Assembly: GCA_002842085.1 (NCBI GenBank)
Contig: PHCA01000019.1
Coordinates: 1 to 39,661, forward strand
Reading direction: 5' to 3'
Length of the DNA stretch: 39,661 bases
Source of the DNA: Chloroflexi bacterium HGW-Chloroflexi-1
GTDB taxonomy: Bacteria > Chloroflexota > Anaerolineae > CG2-30-64-16
Shown here: positions 23,084 to 30,910 of the stretch, in pieces
How positions within the stretch are numbered: the stretch's first letter is position 1
Layout of the letters: each line of letters begins with the position of its first letter
Notes under the pieces: generated by a model
Told to the model about the DNA's origin: nothing
What the model saw: only the letters and a program-made list of their open reading frames with translations
Databases searched by the model: none
Translations under genes and position numbers: made by a program

Positions 23084-23938
23084 CTATCTCTCTGGACGTA
23101 CGGATATCTCCCCGACGCGCGAGCGCAGATAGAGGCTGGCCGAAGCGTTCTCGCCGACGCTTCCACGCACCTCTTTGCTGAGGAACCCCTCGCGCGCGCT
23201 GCGGCCGGAGAGGACGAAGCCTGGATCCACGTTGCCGATGTCGCTGCGGGCGTCGATGCTGAATGCGCTGTCAGCCGGCACCCGCATCGAGATCCGCCCC
23301 ACATCGCTAGATAGCCTGTAAGCTGCGCCCGGAACCAGAGCGCCGGTGAACTCGACGTTGGCCACCCGGGTCTTGATCTCCAATAATTCCTGAGGCAGTA
23401 CCTGGTTCAGGGTCACCTCGCCGACATCGACCTTGACCGAGAGATCTCCGCTGAGGCCCGCGGCCAAGACCCGCCCAACGTTCACATCCAACGTCGATGC
23501 CGTTTCCGATGGCACGGAGATCACCAGGTCCACCTGCGGCGAACGCGACACATTGCGCACGTCGCTGAGCCCCGTGACCTTGACTCGGACCTGGTTGCCG
23601 GTCTGATCGACACCGATGTCGATGCCGTCCAACACCTCTTGCGCACGATTGCGCGTGCTGCCCCAGGCGCGTTTGGTCGCGGTCACGGTCACCTGCCCAC
23701 TCGTGCCGGCCTCGACCGTGACATCACCCACCGGCACATCCACGCTCAAGCTGACCGGTCCGTCGACAACCAGAGCACGATTGAACTGCCCGGTCACCGC
23801 TACCCGACCGCCCAAGATCCAGGAACCGCCCCAGTCCATGCTGCGCACCATGAAGAAGGCAGCCGTCGCCGCGCAACACAGGCACAGCACGGGAAAAACG
23901 ACCAGGAGCAGGATCCAAATCGTTCGGTTTTTACCCAT
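23084..23938 (-). CDS. DUF4097-like beta-repeat protein with N-terminal anchor
   Basis: One hydrophobic N-terminal segment (IWILLLVVFPVLCLCCAATAAFFMV) is followed by about 240 residues of beta-rich repeats. These have the alternating S/V/D pattern of the DUF4097 adhesin-like fold (VPVGDVTVEAGTSGQVTVTATKR, LDVNVGRVLAAGLSGDLSVKVDVGEV, SDIGNVDPGFV). It is probably anchored in the membrane and exposed outside. The ATG at 23938 fits GGGAGG better than the GTG just before it. It converges on the Wzz-like gene with 18 bases between. No enzymatic role is evident. Confidence 0.75.
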   Translation of the reverse strand: MGKNRTIWILLLVVFPVLCLCCAATAAFFMVRSMDWGGSWILGGRVAVTGQFNRALVVDGPVSLSVDVPVGDVTVEAGTSGQVTVTATKRAWGSTRNRAQEVLDGIDIGVDQTGNQVRVKVTGLSDVRNVSRSPQVDLVISVPSETASTLDVNVGRVLAAGLSGDLSVKVDVGEVTLNQVLPQELLEIKTRVANVEFTGALVPGAAYRLSSDVGRISMRVPADSAFSIDARSDIGNVDPGFVLSGRSAREGFLSKEVRGSVGENASASLYLRSRVGEISVRPER

Positions 23939-24200
23939 CACCAGCCTCCCAGCGAGAAAAATTTCGGCATTTTAGCGCTTCCGAAATCTGCCGTTGTCTA
24001 GCTATCCCTCAATACGGGGGCCTGGTGGAAAAGTTGCGCGGTCAACCTTCAGCCGAGACACAAGAAACCGGATTTTTCATCCCTGACATAGCGCGGCCTC
24101 CCGCCGCAACTAAACCCCTTTCAACGCAAAGGCGCGAAGACGCAAAGCCACCAAGCGGTCTTTCGCGCCGATTCAAATGCGCAGTACGTTGGGCAACCGA

Positions 24201-24374
24201 TTACCGGCCGACGAGGACGTACGGAATCCACCGCAAGGGCGAGAGAGGGGAAATGGGCGAAGTCAGCGTACTAGCCAACAACGGGCTGGTTTGCATCTGC
24301 CACGATAACAAAGCGGTGAGCAAAACTGCCAGTGCCAGGATCACTGCGACGCGCCAGGAAAGATTGAACGTCAT
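24201..24374 (-). CDS. Small single-span membrane or secreted peptide, possibly a gene remnant
   Basis: A 57-residue frame begins MTFNLSWRVAVILALAVLLTALLSW, a signal-like helix, with GGAGG well placed ahead of it. The rest (TSPLLASTLTSPISPLSPLRWIP) has no known motif. It could be a true small protein or the 5' stub of a larger gene. The gap 23945-24200 contains only short dispersed words such as CGCAAAGGCGCGAAGACGC. Confidence 0.4.
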   Translation of the reverse strand: MTFNLSWRVAVILALAVLLTALLSWQMQTSPLLASTLTSPISPLSPLRWIPYVLVGR

Positions 24375-24393
24375 GTGAACCTCCGAACCAGGG

Positions 24394-24474
24394 CTATACT
24401 TGACAAGGTGACAGGGTGACAAGTAGACAAGGAAACAAGTAGACAAGGAAACAAGTAGACAAGGTGAAAAAACC
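24394..24474 (+). repeat. Octamer array element, copy interrupted by family B MITEs
   Basis: It begins CTATACTTGACAAGG and continues with 8-base units (GTGACAGG, GTGACAAG, GTAGACAA and GGAAACAA types) to GTGAAAAAACC. The same start and end words flank the array at 30599-30738. Here the two parts are separated by MITEs B1 and B2, and the closing word TGACCGTGGCGAGTATAAC is found at about 24812. Confidence 0.7.
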
Positions 24475-24682
24475 GTAACTACTCAGCCTGTCATTGCGAG
24501 GGCCTCGCTGTGGCGAGGGCCTCGCTGTGGCGAGGAGCGTAGTTTGCGGTTGCGAGGCACGGAGCAAAGCAATCTCCGCCATGATGGGGATTGCGGCAAT
24601 CCCGATTGCGGCAATCCCGATTGCGGCAATCAGAGATTGCTTCGCAAACTGCGCTCGCAATGACAGAGGGCTGAGTAGTTAC
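24475..24682. mobile_element. MITE family B, complete copy B1 with internal repeats
   Basis: Termini GTAACTACTCAGCC and GGCTGAGTAGTTAC are perfect inverted repeats, followed inward by TGTCATTGCGAG and its complement. The inside has two copies of a 17-mer (GGCCTCGCTGTGGCGAG) and three of a 15-mer (GATTGCGGCAATCCC), itself a small palindrome. The flanks AAAAAACC and AAAAAACG agree at 7 of 8 positions. The ORF track line here is element sequence, not a gene. Confidence 0.8.
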
Positions 24683-24689
24683 AAAAAAC

Positions 24690-24815
24690 GTAACTGCTCA
24701 GCCACCCTTGCGAAGATTGCGAATAGCCTGACCGATAGCGCGATTCTTGGCTGACGAGGGCACTTCCGGCCTGAAATCTGCTCACAAACCTTCGCAAGGG
24801 TTCTATGCCTGACCG
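24690..24815 (+). repeat. MITE family B, copy B2
   Basis: It starts GTAACTGCTCAGCCACCCTT directly after the B1 flank and matches B3 and B4 through CAAACCTTCGCAAGGGTTCTATG. It does not share the 15-mer interior of B1, so family B has at least two interior types. Confidence 0.7.
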
Positions 24816-24934
24816 TGGCGAGTATAACATGGCTCGTTGGGCACGCCAATGGTCAATTGGTCCTATCTGGCCCTGGAGCGATGCATGGGCATCCCGGGCA
24901 TGGCGTTTGCAGTGCGCGTTCCAAGGCGCAAACC

Positions 24935-25047
24935 GTATCATCTCAATAATCCGGGGATGCGACCGGGTGGCACGGTCAGGAGACCGGCCACAGCGAGCAC
25001 GCGGAGACCGGCCACAGCGAGCACGCCCCGAACTATTGAGAAGATAC
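24935..25047. mobile_element. MITE family A, copy A5
   Basis: Ends GTATCATCTCAATAATCCGG and the inverted AACTATTGAGAAGATAC are intact. The core holds one right half palindrome and a second short arm copy in direct order. The flanks GCGCAAACC and GCGCGAACC match at 8 of 9. It lies just downstream of the Nudix stop. Confidence 0.7.
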
Positions 25048-25065
25048 GCGCGAACCAACTCGCCC

Positions 25066-25527
25066 TCAACGTTTTGCTGTTTCGCCATTCAAATGGGCCA
25101 ACGCCCGATCGATCATCGCCCGCGTCGCGGGCAACATCTCGTACTGCGCAAGATCGGCGGGGGCCACCCAGCGCACATCGGCCGCATCATCGCCCACGCG
25201 CAGCGTCCCCGACCGGTAATACGCCAGGAAGTCGATCACGACGTAATGATAGCGGATCCGGTCATCAGGGTCGCGTTGAACCGGCTCGAACAGCCCCAAC
25301 AGCGGACCAACAGTCACGTCGATGCCGCATTCTTCCCGCACCTCACGCCGCACCGCGTCCTCCGCGGTCTCGCCCAGTTCGATCAGCCCGCCGGGCACGG
25401 CCCACAGCCCCCTGGCCGGCTCCTGGCCGCGTTGTTCCAGGAGTAGTCGCGCCCCGTCCCACACCACCGCGCCGACACCTGCCAACGGACGGGTGGGAAA
25501 CATGCGTTCCGAATGATCATCGGCCAT
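25066..25527 (-). CDS. Nudix hydrolase
   Basis: The 153-residue protein has a full Nudix box, GLIELGETAEDAVRREVREECG, matching GX5EX7REUXEEXGU, preceded by the usual WAVPG. It should hydrolyse a nucleoside diphosphate linked to another group; the exact substrate is not readable. LAGVGAVVWDGARLLLEQRG is the canonical first strand. It starts MADDHSERMFP; no strong ribosome site is seen (GGCAGGCCGATG region). A terminator-like hairpin lies just upstream, so it is probably not co-transcribed with the ferredoxin gene further up. Confidence 0.9.
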   Translation of the reverse strand: MADDHSERMFPTRPLAGVGAVVWDGARLLLEQRGQEPARGLWAVPGGLIELGETAEDAVRREVREECGIDVTVGPLLGLFEPVQRDPDDRIRYHYVVIDFLAYYRSGTLRVGDDAADVRWVAPADLAQYEMLPATRAMIDRALAHLNGETAKR

Positions 25528-25553
25528 CGGCCTGCCACCCTTCCAAAGGGATG

Positions 25554-25586
25554 AAAAATAGGCCCCTGCGCCAGCAGAGGCCTATT
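25554..25586 (-). terminator. Intrinsic terminator, probably of the ferredoxin transcript
   Basis: On the minus strand AATAGGCCTCTGC pairs with GCAGGGGCCTATT (12 of 13) and is followed by TTTTTC. The nearest upstream minus-strand gene is the ferredoxin. Two MITEs now lie between that gene and this hairpin, which suggests they were inserted into its 3' untranslated region. Confidence 0.65.
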
Positions 25587-25653
25587 CCAAAACGGATTAA
25601 TAGGTATCCGCTGTGGCCGGTCTTCCGTGTAGTTTTGCCGCGAAACAACCAGA

Positions 25654-25752
25654 GTATCTTCTCAATTTTTCGGGGAATCGCTCGCTGTGGCCGGTCTCCT
25701 GACCGAGCCACCGTGGCTCGGTCAGGAGACCGGCCACAGCCACCCCGGATTT
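25654..25752. repeat. MITE family A, copy A6, right end missing
   Basis: The left end GTATCTTCTCAATTTTTCGG and the full palindrome (GCTGTGGCCGGTCTCC arms) are present; the right end stops at CACCCCGGATT. A lone arm fragment also lies at 25609-25624. Confidence 0.65.
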
Positions 25753-25767
25753 GGGCCAAATTCCTTA

Positions 25768-25904
25768 CTAAGGAATCGTGATTAAATAACTTTCACATTT
25801 GTGGACAGCCTTGCGAAGGTTTTTGCCCTGACTTGGGCTAGAAATGGCGTCTTCGGGAACCTTCGCAAGGCTAATCGCGCAAGTTATTTAATTCTCATTC
25901 CTTA
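25768..25904. mobile_element. MITE family C, complete copy
   Basis: This 137-base element has inverted ends CTAAGGAATCGTGATTAAAT and ATTTAATTCTCATTCCTTAG (a few mismatches), plus inner inverted copies of GCCTTGCGAAGGTT. It ends three bases before the ferredoxin stop codon. The right half is the sequence found fused to parB at 9964. The inner CCTTGCGAAGG word is shared with family B. Confidence 0.75.
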
Positions 25905-25907
25905 GCC

Positions 25908-26180
25908 CTAAGCCGGGTAACCAGGACCCTCGCTGAAGTACTGGGCGTTCTTGTCGATCGCACCGACATACTGCGGGAATTCGTCAGCCAGGTCGTCAGC
26001 GGGCCGGATCGCGTCCACAGGACACTCGGGGACACAGGCGCCGCAGTCGATGCACGTATCCGGGTCGATGTAGAACCAGGGCCATTTTTCTTCCGGCTCA
26101 CCCGGTACGATACATTCCACCGGACAAACCTCTACACAGGCGCCGTCGCGAATGCACAAGTCGAAAATAACATGCGTCAT
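25908..26180 (-). CDS. Ferredoxin with two [4Fe-4S]-type cysteine sets
   Basis: The 90-residue protein carries CIRDGACVEVCPVEC (C-x5-C-x3-C-x3-C) and the classical CIDCGACVPECP (C-x2-C-x2-C-x3-C). The C-terminal extension ADEFPQYVGAIDKNAQYF is common in this seven- or eight-iron bacterial type. It acts as a cytoplasmic one-electron carrier. GGAGGAG lies ahead of the ATG. The neighbours give no clue to its redox partner. It ends right at a MITE. Confidence 0.92.
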   Translation of the reverse strand: MTHVIFDLCIRDGACVEVCPVECIVPGEPEEKWPWFYIDPDTCIDCGACVPECPVDAIRPADDLADEFPQYVGAIDKNAQYFSEGPGYPA

Positions 26181-26412
26181 TTTGCTCCTCCTGGAGAGCG
26201 ATTGGGGAAGGATTTCGTCGCAGATAACCCACCGAGTGGTTATCGATCAGCAGACCAAGGCCATTTTACAGGCTGTCGTATCGTTTGTCAAGCCAAAGAT
26301 CTCGGCGCGGCGGGGGTCATTCGGAGCCACATCAGCTCTCGGCCAGGACGTGGAGTCGCTCGGGGTTCAGGATAAGGCGGAACGAAAACTATCAAACCCG
26401 CTCACTCTGAGG

Positions 26413-26418
26413 TATAAT
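26413..26418 (+). promoter_or_regulatory. -10 element giving a probably leaderless mRNA
   Basis: TATAAT stands 6 bases before the ATG at 26425 and no ribosome site is present, so transcription should start at or next to the start codon. A weak CTATCA about 19 bases upstream could serve as -35. Confidence 0.55.
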
Positions 26419-26424
26419 GCCGGC

Positions 26425-27834
26425 ATGACAGGCACACGATCCGACACGCAAGCCTTGTGGCGCCGCCTCGACGCGCTGGCGCTGGTCACGCTGGTGCTGG
26501 CGCGCATCCGCATCGACACCCTGGCCGAGGCCGCGGTGCTACCCCTGCGCCAGAGTGACGTCGCCCGCCATCCCTGGCTGGGCCACTTGCTGCCGGCGCC
26601 GGCGATGACGCGGTTGGCGCAGCAGGGCCTGGTGGACCCCATCGGGCTGTTGTTGGTGGTGGCGGCGCTGGGGTGTCTCCTGGCCTATTTGCTGGCCGGT
26701 GAATTCGTCAGCGGTGAGCTGGCACGCCACCGGATCAAGATGGCGCTCCTGTGGACCATCGTGCTGCTAACCGTATTTGCGCCCGGCATGAAACTGGTCC
26801 TCTTGCGCCAGGACAGCGGGCCGGCCAGCTACGCTCACGACGGCGGGGTAATCCAGACCGAAGCGACCATCGACATGTTGTTTCAGGGGCGCAACCCCTA
26901 CGTCGAGAATTACCTGGATACGCCGATGGCAGAATGGGGCATCAGTGAGTTCCGCACAGCGCTCTACCATTACCCCTATCTGCCGTGGACATTCCTCTTC
27001 TCGGCGCCTTGCAAGCTGCTGGCCGAACGCACGCTCGGCTGGTACGATCAGCGGCTGGTCTACCTTTTGCTCTTCGCCCTGACCCTGTTGATGCTGCCGG
27101 CCTTGACTCGCACACGGCAGAGCGGCTTGCTGCTGGTGATGCTGATCGGGCTCAACCCGATCATGGGCTCGGACCTGATCTATGGGCAGAACGACAGCTT
27201 CGTGCTGGCCTGGATCGTGTTGAGCCTGTGGCTTTGGATGCGGGGACGCACACGCCAGGATGGGCGCAAATGGACCTGGGGCGCGGCCGCGGTGTTCGGG
27301 CTGGCGTGTGCGAGCAAGCCCACGGCCTGGTTCCTGGCGCCGTTCTACCTCTTGCTGGTGGCCGGGGGCGACCCAACCGACCTCTGGCGTCGGCCGGGGA
27401 TGTGGGTCAGGCGCGCGTGGTGCGCGAGTTGGCCGGCGCTGGTCGTCGCGGCGCTGGTCATCGGGCCGTACCTGCTCTGGAATCCGATCGCCCTGTTCGA
27501 CGACGTCTGGCGGTGGTCCAGCGGCACGTCCGACACCGCGTATCAGATATGGGGCTGGGGCGCTTCAAACCTGGTGATCGTGCTGGGGTGGGTGCAGGAC
27601 CGCTTCGCCTACTGGCCGTTCTGGCTGCCGGAGCTGCTCGTCGGCGCGCCTGTGCTGGCTGCGCTGCTATGGCGGCAGGTGCGAGAGAACAGCCTCACCC
27701 GCGCGCTGTGGGGATACGGGCTTTTCCTTTTCGCCTTCTTCTTCGTCTCCCGTTTTCTCAACGAGAACTACCTGGGCTACATCCTGGCCTTCCTGGCGCT
27801 GGGGACGTTAGCAGATGCGGAACACCGGATGTAA
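26425..27834 (+). CDS. Integral membrane glycosyltransferase-like protein (GT87/DUF2029 type)
   Basis: The protein has 469 residues with about ten membrane helices. After a first pair of helices a conserved loop reads RNPYVENYLDTPMAEW, then YHYPYLPWTFLFSAP, LIYGQNDSFVLAWIVLSLW, and CASKPTAWFLAPFYLL. This is the pattern of polyprenyl-phosphate sugar-using membrane enzymes. The substrate is likely a lipid-linked sugar used for surface glycans, by analogy with the polysaccharide genes at 31-37 kb. The track's start 91 codons upstream crosses the promoter and is rejected. It converges with the first RpiR gene. Confidence 0.75.
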   Translation: MTGTRSDTQALWRRLDALALVTLVLARIRIDTLAEAAVLPLRQSDVARHPWLGHLLPAPAMTRLAQQGLVDPIGLLLVVAALGCLLAYLLAGEFVSGELARHRIKMALLWTIVLLTVFAPGMKLVLLRQDSGPASYAHDGGVIQTEATIDMLFQGRNPYVENYLDTPMAEWGISEFRTALYHYPYLPWTFLFSAPCKLLAERTLGWYDQRLVYLLLFALTLLMLPALTRTRQSGLLLVMLIGLNPIMGSDLIYGQNDSFVLAWIVLSLWLWMRGRTRQDGRKWTWGAAAVFGLACASKPTAWFLAPFYLLLVAGGDPTDLWRRPGMWVRRAWCASWPALVVAALVIGPYLLWNPIALFDDVWRWSSGTSDTAYQIWGWGASNLVIVLGWVQDRFAYWPFWLPELLVGAPVLAALLWRQVRENSLTRALWGYGLFLFAFFFVSRFLNENYLGYILAFLALGTLADAEHRM

Positions 27835-27906
27835 CCGGACGGTCGTCCACCAGTCACACACCATCCGCCGACGACGTAGACCGCCGGCGGCTGGCGCATG
27901 CCGCTA

Positions 27907-28803
27907 CTACTCTGCCGATCCGGGGTTGTATTCGCTCAGCACCGCCCGCAAAGATGGGAGCGTCTCGCGCTGCGCTTCCGCATATTGCTGGAACAAGTAG
28001 TTGGAGCGCGCGGCCAACGTGGCGCCCCGGTCCCCCATACGGAGCGTCAAGACCTGGATCAGGCTATGCAAAATAGCCAACACAGACGTCAACGAAGGAA
28101 ACACCCCGATGGTCTGCACGGGGGCATGGATCACATATTCCGCCTGCGCCGCGGCCGGATTGGTGAGGGCGCCAACGATCGCCACGGTGTGGGCGCCTTC
28201 GGAACGGGCGATCTTCAGAGCAACGGCCACACCGGGCACCAGCCGGGTCGTCCCCAGGCCGATACACAGGTCACCCGGACCCAACGTCACCGACAACGCG
28301 ACGCGCGTAATCAGATCGCCCGGCAAAGCCCGAATCGGAAACCCTAACGCCAGCACGCGCGAGGTGAAGAGATCAGCCAGGTACACACCCGCACCCTCGC
28401 CGATAACATAGATCCGCGGCGCTTTCTCCAACAACTCCACCACCGGCTCGATGACGGCCACATCGGCATGCAACAACATGTACTCCAGGCTGTTGCGATC
28501 CTGTACCAGGCTGCGTTGGAACATCGCAAACGTGGTGTTGTCCTCCGGGCCGCCGGTCGCATACACGGCGCGCAAATCTCGCTTGACATCCGCCTGCACG
28601 TCAGCGATCAACTCCGGGTAGCCGGCATAGCCGAGCCGCTGGGCAAAACGCACCACCAGAGTTGTGTCCACCTCAGTCGCCCGGCCGATCCGGCCGGCTG
28701 TCATGAAAGCGGCCTCCTGGTAATGGTTCAACAGAAAGTCCGCCACGCGCCGATAGCCCGGTGACAGCCGCTCATACGTCTCACGAATGCGTTCTTTATA
28801 CAT
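27907..28803 (-). CDS. RpiR/MurR-family transcriptional regulator (copy 1)
   Basis: Residues 1-80 are the RpiR helix-turn-helix (SPGYRRVADFLLNHYQEAAFMTAGRIGRATEVDTTLVVRFAQRLGYAGYPEL). Residues about 125-260 are a SIS domain that binds a sugar phosphate (RIYVIGEGAGVYLADLFTSRVLALG, GPGDLCIGLGTT). It should repress or activate sugar-use genes when a phosphosugar binds. A paralogue lies upstream on the same strand, separated by a 330-base MITE. In the SIS domain the usual SxS loop reads GEGAG, so the ligand contact may differ. Confidence 0.88.
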   Translation of the reverse strand: MYKERIRETYERLSPGYRRVADFLLNHYQEAAFMTAGRIGRATEVDTTLVVRFAQRLGYAGYPELIADVQADVKRDLRAVYATGGPEDNTTFAMFQRSLVQDRNSLEYMLLHADVAVIEPVVELLEKAPRIYVIGEGAGVYLADLFTSRVLALGFPIRALPGDLITRVALSVTLGPGDLCIGLGTTRLVPGVAVALKIARSEGAHTVAIVGALTNPAAAQAEYVIHAPVQTIGVFPSLTSVLAILHSLIQVLTLRMGDRGATLAARSNYLFQQYAEAQRETLPSLRAVLSEYNPGSAE

Positions 28804-28829
28804 ACCAGGATTGTCCTCAAAGAAAAAAG

Positions 28830-29159
28830 GTGTCTTCTCAATAGTTCGGGGCGTGCTCGCTGTGGCCGGTCTCCTGACCGTGCCACGGGTGGCACGGTCA
28901 GGAGACCGGCCACAGCGTCCCCAGATTGGAGACCGGCCACAGCATCCCCAGATTGGAGACCGGCCACAGCATCCCCAGATTGGAGACCGGCCACAGCGTC
29001 CCCAGATTGGAGACCGGCCACAGCATCCCCAGATTGGAGACCGGCCACAGCATCCGGGGCGTTCAACGTAGACCTGTCAGGTTTTTGTTGCGCATCGCAC
29101 AGGACGCCCAGATATGGCCAGAAACCTGACCGGTCTCCCCCGAGTTATTGAGATGATAC
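28830..29159. mobile_element. MITE family A, expanded copy A7 with perfect target duplication
   Basis: The element starts GTGTCTTCTCAATAGTTCGG and ends CGAGTTATTGAGATGATAC. Both flanks are GAAAAAAG, a perfect 8-bp duplication, and the right copy is the T tract of a terminator. It has the full palindrome, then a five-copy 27-base tandem, then a second inverted pair (CTGTCAGGTTTTT and AGAAACCTGAC). At 330 bases it is three times the normal length of the family. Confidence 0.85.
28921..29055 (+). repeat. Five-copy 27-base tandem inside MITE A7
   Basis: The unit starts CCAGATTGGAGACCGGCCAC and repeats exactly five times, differing only at one position (GTCC or ATCC end). Each unit is a half of the family A palindrome. 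There is no unique spacer between units, so it is not a CRISPR array. Spurious ORFs of the track arise here. Confidence 0.9.
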
Positions 29160-29160
29160 G

Positions 29161-29203
29161 AAAAAAGGCTGCGGTGAGGATCATGAGCGATTCCCACCGC
29201 AGC
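29161..29203 (-). terminator. Intrinsic terminator of the second RpiR gene
   Basis: On the minus strand GCTGCGGTG pairs with CACCGCAGC across an 18-base loop and is followed by CTTTTTT. It lies about 105 bases downstream of the stop at 29310. MITE A7 sits directly in its T tract. Confidence 0.75.
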
Positions 29204-29309
29204 GCGCTACAACAGGTCCTCGAATACACAGAAAACCTGCTCCTGAGACGTCGCCTTGGGGCTAATGCTTTAAACGTCAGTCCCCTCAGCACACCAAACG
29301 TCAGGCGGC

Positions 29310-30134
29310 TCAGGCAAGTCCTTCTAATGCGTGATCGATCTCCGCGGCCCGCTTGGTAGCGGTCTCAGACTGCTCCACGGCCAGCGCCTGGGCTATCGCC
29401 GTGGTAAGTGCGTACAGCCCGGTCAGGCTGGGCAGCGTGCCTTCGACCTCACCCGGGGCATACAACAGATGCTCGGCAGCCCGCGCCGCCTTGCTGCTCA
29501 GGCTCGGGGTGCACGCCAGCGAGATCGCACCCTCGCTCCGCGCAAAACGCAACACTTCCGCGACCCCGGAAGCCCCTTCCACGGGCGTCATGCCGACGAC
29601 CACTTCCTTCCGAACCAGATGCGCCAACTCACGGGCCCGGTCATACACATCACCGCCTGCATAAACCACCGGCAGCTCAGCGGCCTTGAGCATGCCGGCG
29701 AAGGACTCGGCGATCGGCGCCGCATAGGATTCACCGGTCACGATGATACGGGGCGCCGCGCGCAGCATGTCCAGCACGTTCTCGATGGCCTCCAGGGTGT
29801 TGTGCGCCAACAATTTTTCCAGGTTGGCCCGGTCCTGTGCCACCAAACTCTGCACCTTGGCCTCGACCGTGTCTTCCTCGGCCGGCAAAGCATAGGTCTG
29901 GTTTAGCTCGAGCTTCACCTGCTCCTGGATGTCGTCGATCAGCTCGGGATAACCCGGGTAGCCAAGGCGTTGGGCAAAACGCACCACCGTGGTTGTGTCG
30001 ACATCGACTGTGTCAGCCAAAGCGGCGGCTGTCAAGAACGCAGCCGTCCGATAGTCGCTGAGGATGAAATCAGCGACTCGCCGATAACTGCGCGACAGAT
30101 GGTCGTAGTGCTTGCGGATTTGCTCTCGAAACAT
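29310..30134 (-). CDS. RpiR/MurR-family transcriptional regulator (copy 2)
   Basis: The same architecture as copy 1: HTH (SRSYRRVADFILSDYRTAAFLTAAALADTVDVDTTTVVRFAQRLGYPGYPEL) and a SIS domain (RIIVTGESYAAPIAESFAGMLKAA). The HTH segments of the two copies are strongly alike, while the SIS parts have drifted, suggesting a duplication followed by a change in ligand. It has its own promoter about 290 bases upstream and its own terminator, so the two copies are separate transcripts. Its sugar-phosphate ligand is unknown. Confidence 0.88.
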   Translation of the reverse strand: MFREQIRKHYDHLSRSYRRVADFILSDYRTAAFLTAAALADTVDVDTTTVVRFAQRLGYPGYPELIDDIQEQVKLELNQTYALPAEEDTVEAKVQSLVAQDRANLEKLLAHNTLEAIENVLDMLRAAPRIIVTGESYAAPIAESFAGMLKAAELPVVYAGGDVYDRARELAHLVRKEVVVGMTPVEGASGVAEVLRFARSEGAISLACTPSLSSKAARAAEHLLYAPGEVEGTLPSLTGLYALTTAIAQALAVEQSETATKRAAEIDHALEGLA

Positions 30135-30194
30135 GTCTCACCTCAGTAGAATAGTTGTGCCAGTTCCCTCCTCGGGATCCTGGCGGTTGTGCGT

Positions 30195-30217
30195 CTCCGA
30201 ACGACAGTCGTTCGGAG
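30195..30217. repeat. Perfect palindrome in the RpiR-2 leader
   Basis: CTCCGAACGAC and GTCGTTCGGAG flank a single A. It lies between the promoter and the start codon of the second RpiR gene and may be an operator or an mRNA hairpin. The rest of 30140-30420 has no gene. Confidence 0.55.
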
Positions 30218-30421
30218 GGCGGAGCGCCTTCGCTGGCCTGATCGTGATACCGAACGCTCCAACCAAAGCCCTCCTCTGCAGCCAGACATCACCGCGTTTA
30301 CAAGCCTTTCTCCACGAACCGGTTGCCCGTCGAAGGGGCCGTGCGGCCGTCCGCGACCGGTTCGCCTGGGGGAATGATAGTCAGCCTGGCAGTTCATCTG
30401 ATGCGTTGCAGATGTTGGACT

Positions 30422-30450
30422 ATTCTACAATATTATTTCTGCTTTGTCAA
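30422..30450 (-). promoter_or_regulatory. Sigma-70 promoter of the second RpiR gene
   Basis: TTGACA and TAGAAT with a 17-base spacer, a near-consensus promoter on the minus strand. The -10 region (GTAGAATAGT) recurs in inverted orientation at 30146-30155, close to the start codon, so the ten-base word could be an autoregulatory operator pair. Confidence 0.75.
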
Positions 30451-30598
30451 CTTTTTTTTAGGGCAAATCGACAGATTCACTCTACTTCTACGGCCATACC
30501 TCGTCACGAACACACCGATATCCGAAAACAAGTACCGAAATGCGCACCCGCACCCCCTCAGGACCATCGCTTTGACAGAACCGCAGTCCTGAGCTATT

Positions 30599-30738
30599 CT
30601 ATACTTGACAAGGTGACAGGGTGACAGGGTAAATTGGTAAATTGGTGACGGGGTGACGGGGTGACGGGGTGACGGGGTGACGGGGTGAAAAGGTGACAAG
30701 GTGAAAAAACCTCACCTTATGACCGTGGCGAGTATAAC
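30599..30738 (+). repeat. Octamer array element, uninterrupted copy
   Basis: CTATACTTGACAAGG opens it and TGACCGTGGCGAGTATAAC closes it. The ends are imperfect inverted repeats (TATACT-G-CA-GGT pattern). Between them are 8-base units: GTGACAGG, GTAAATTG, GTGACGGG (about five), then GTGAAAAG and GTGACAAG. The same outer words flank the array at 24394. Confidence 0.75.
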
Positions 30739-30751
30739 TCTGGAACTGCCT

Positions 30752-30812
30752 TATCTTTTCAATAATCCAGGGTGGCTGTGGCCGGTCTCCTGACCGAGCC
30801 ACAGCGCGAGCT
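30752..30812 (+). repeat. Family A fragment (copy A8)
   Basis: The end TATCTTTTCAATAATCCAGG is followed by one arm (GCTGTGGCCGGTCTCC...). The second arm is nearly gone. It lies upstream of the deacetylase gene. Confidence 0.6.
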
Positions 30813-30910
30813 ATCCTGACTGCCGACCAGATGAGGACAATTGTCAAGTTCCGGTCATTTGAAAATCCGGGGGAGCTCAGGCTTTGAGACGTCGGGGATT
30901 TGATGGAGCC

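Noticed and set aside
24805-25781. ORFs coding GRSPDRATVARSGDRPQ-like peptides (also at 17916, 28728 and 28787)
   Set aside because: These are translations of the family A palindrome, which lacks stop codons in some frames. They change with copy number and have no ribosome sites.
28921-29055. Five regularly spaced repeats that could look like a CRISPR array
   Set aside because: The 27-base units are contiguous with no unique spacers, and they are halves of the family A palindrome. No cas gene is present.
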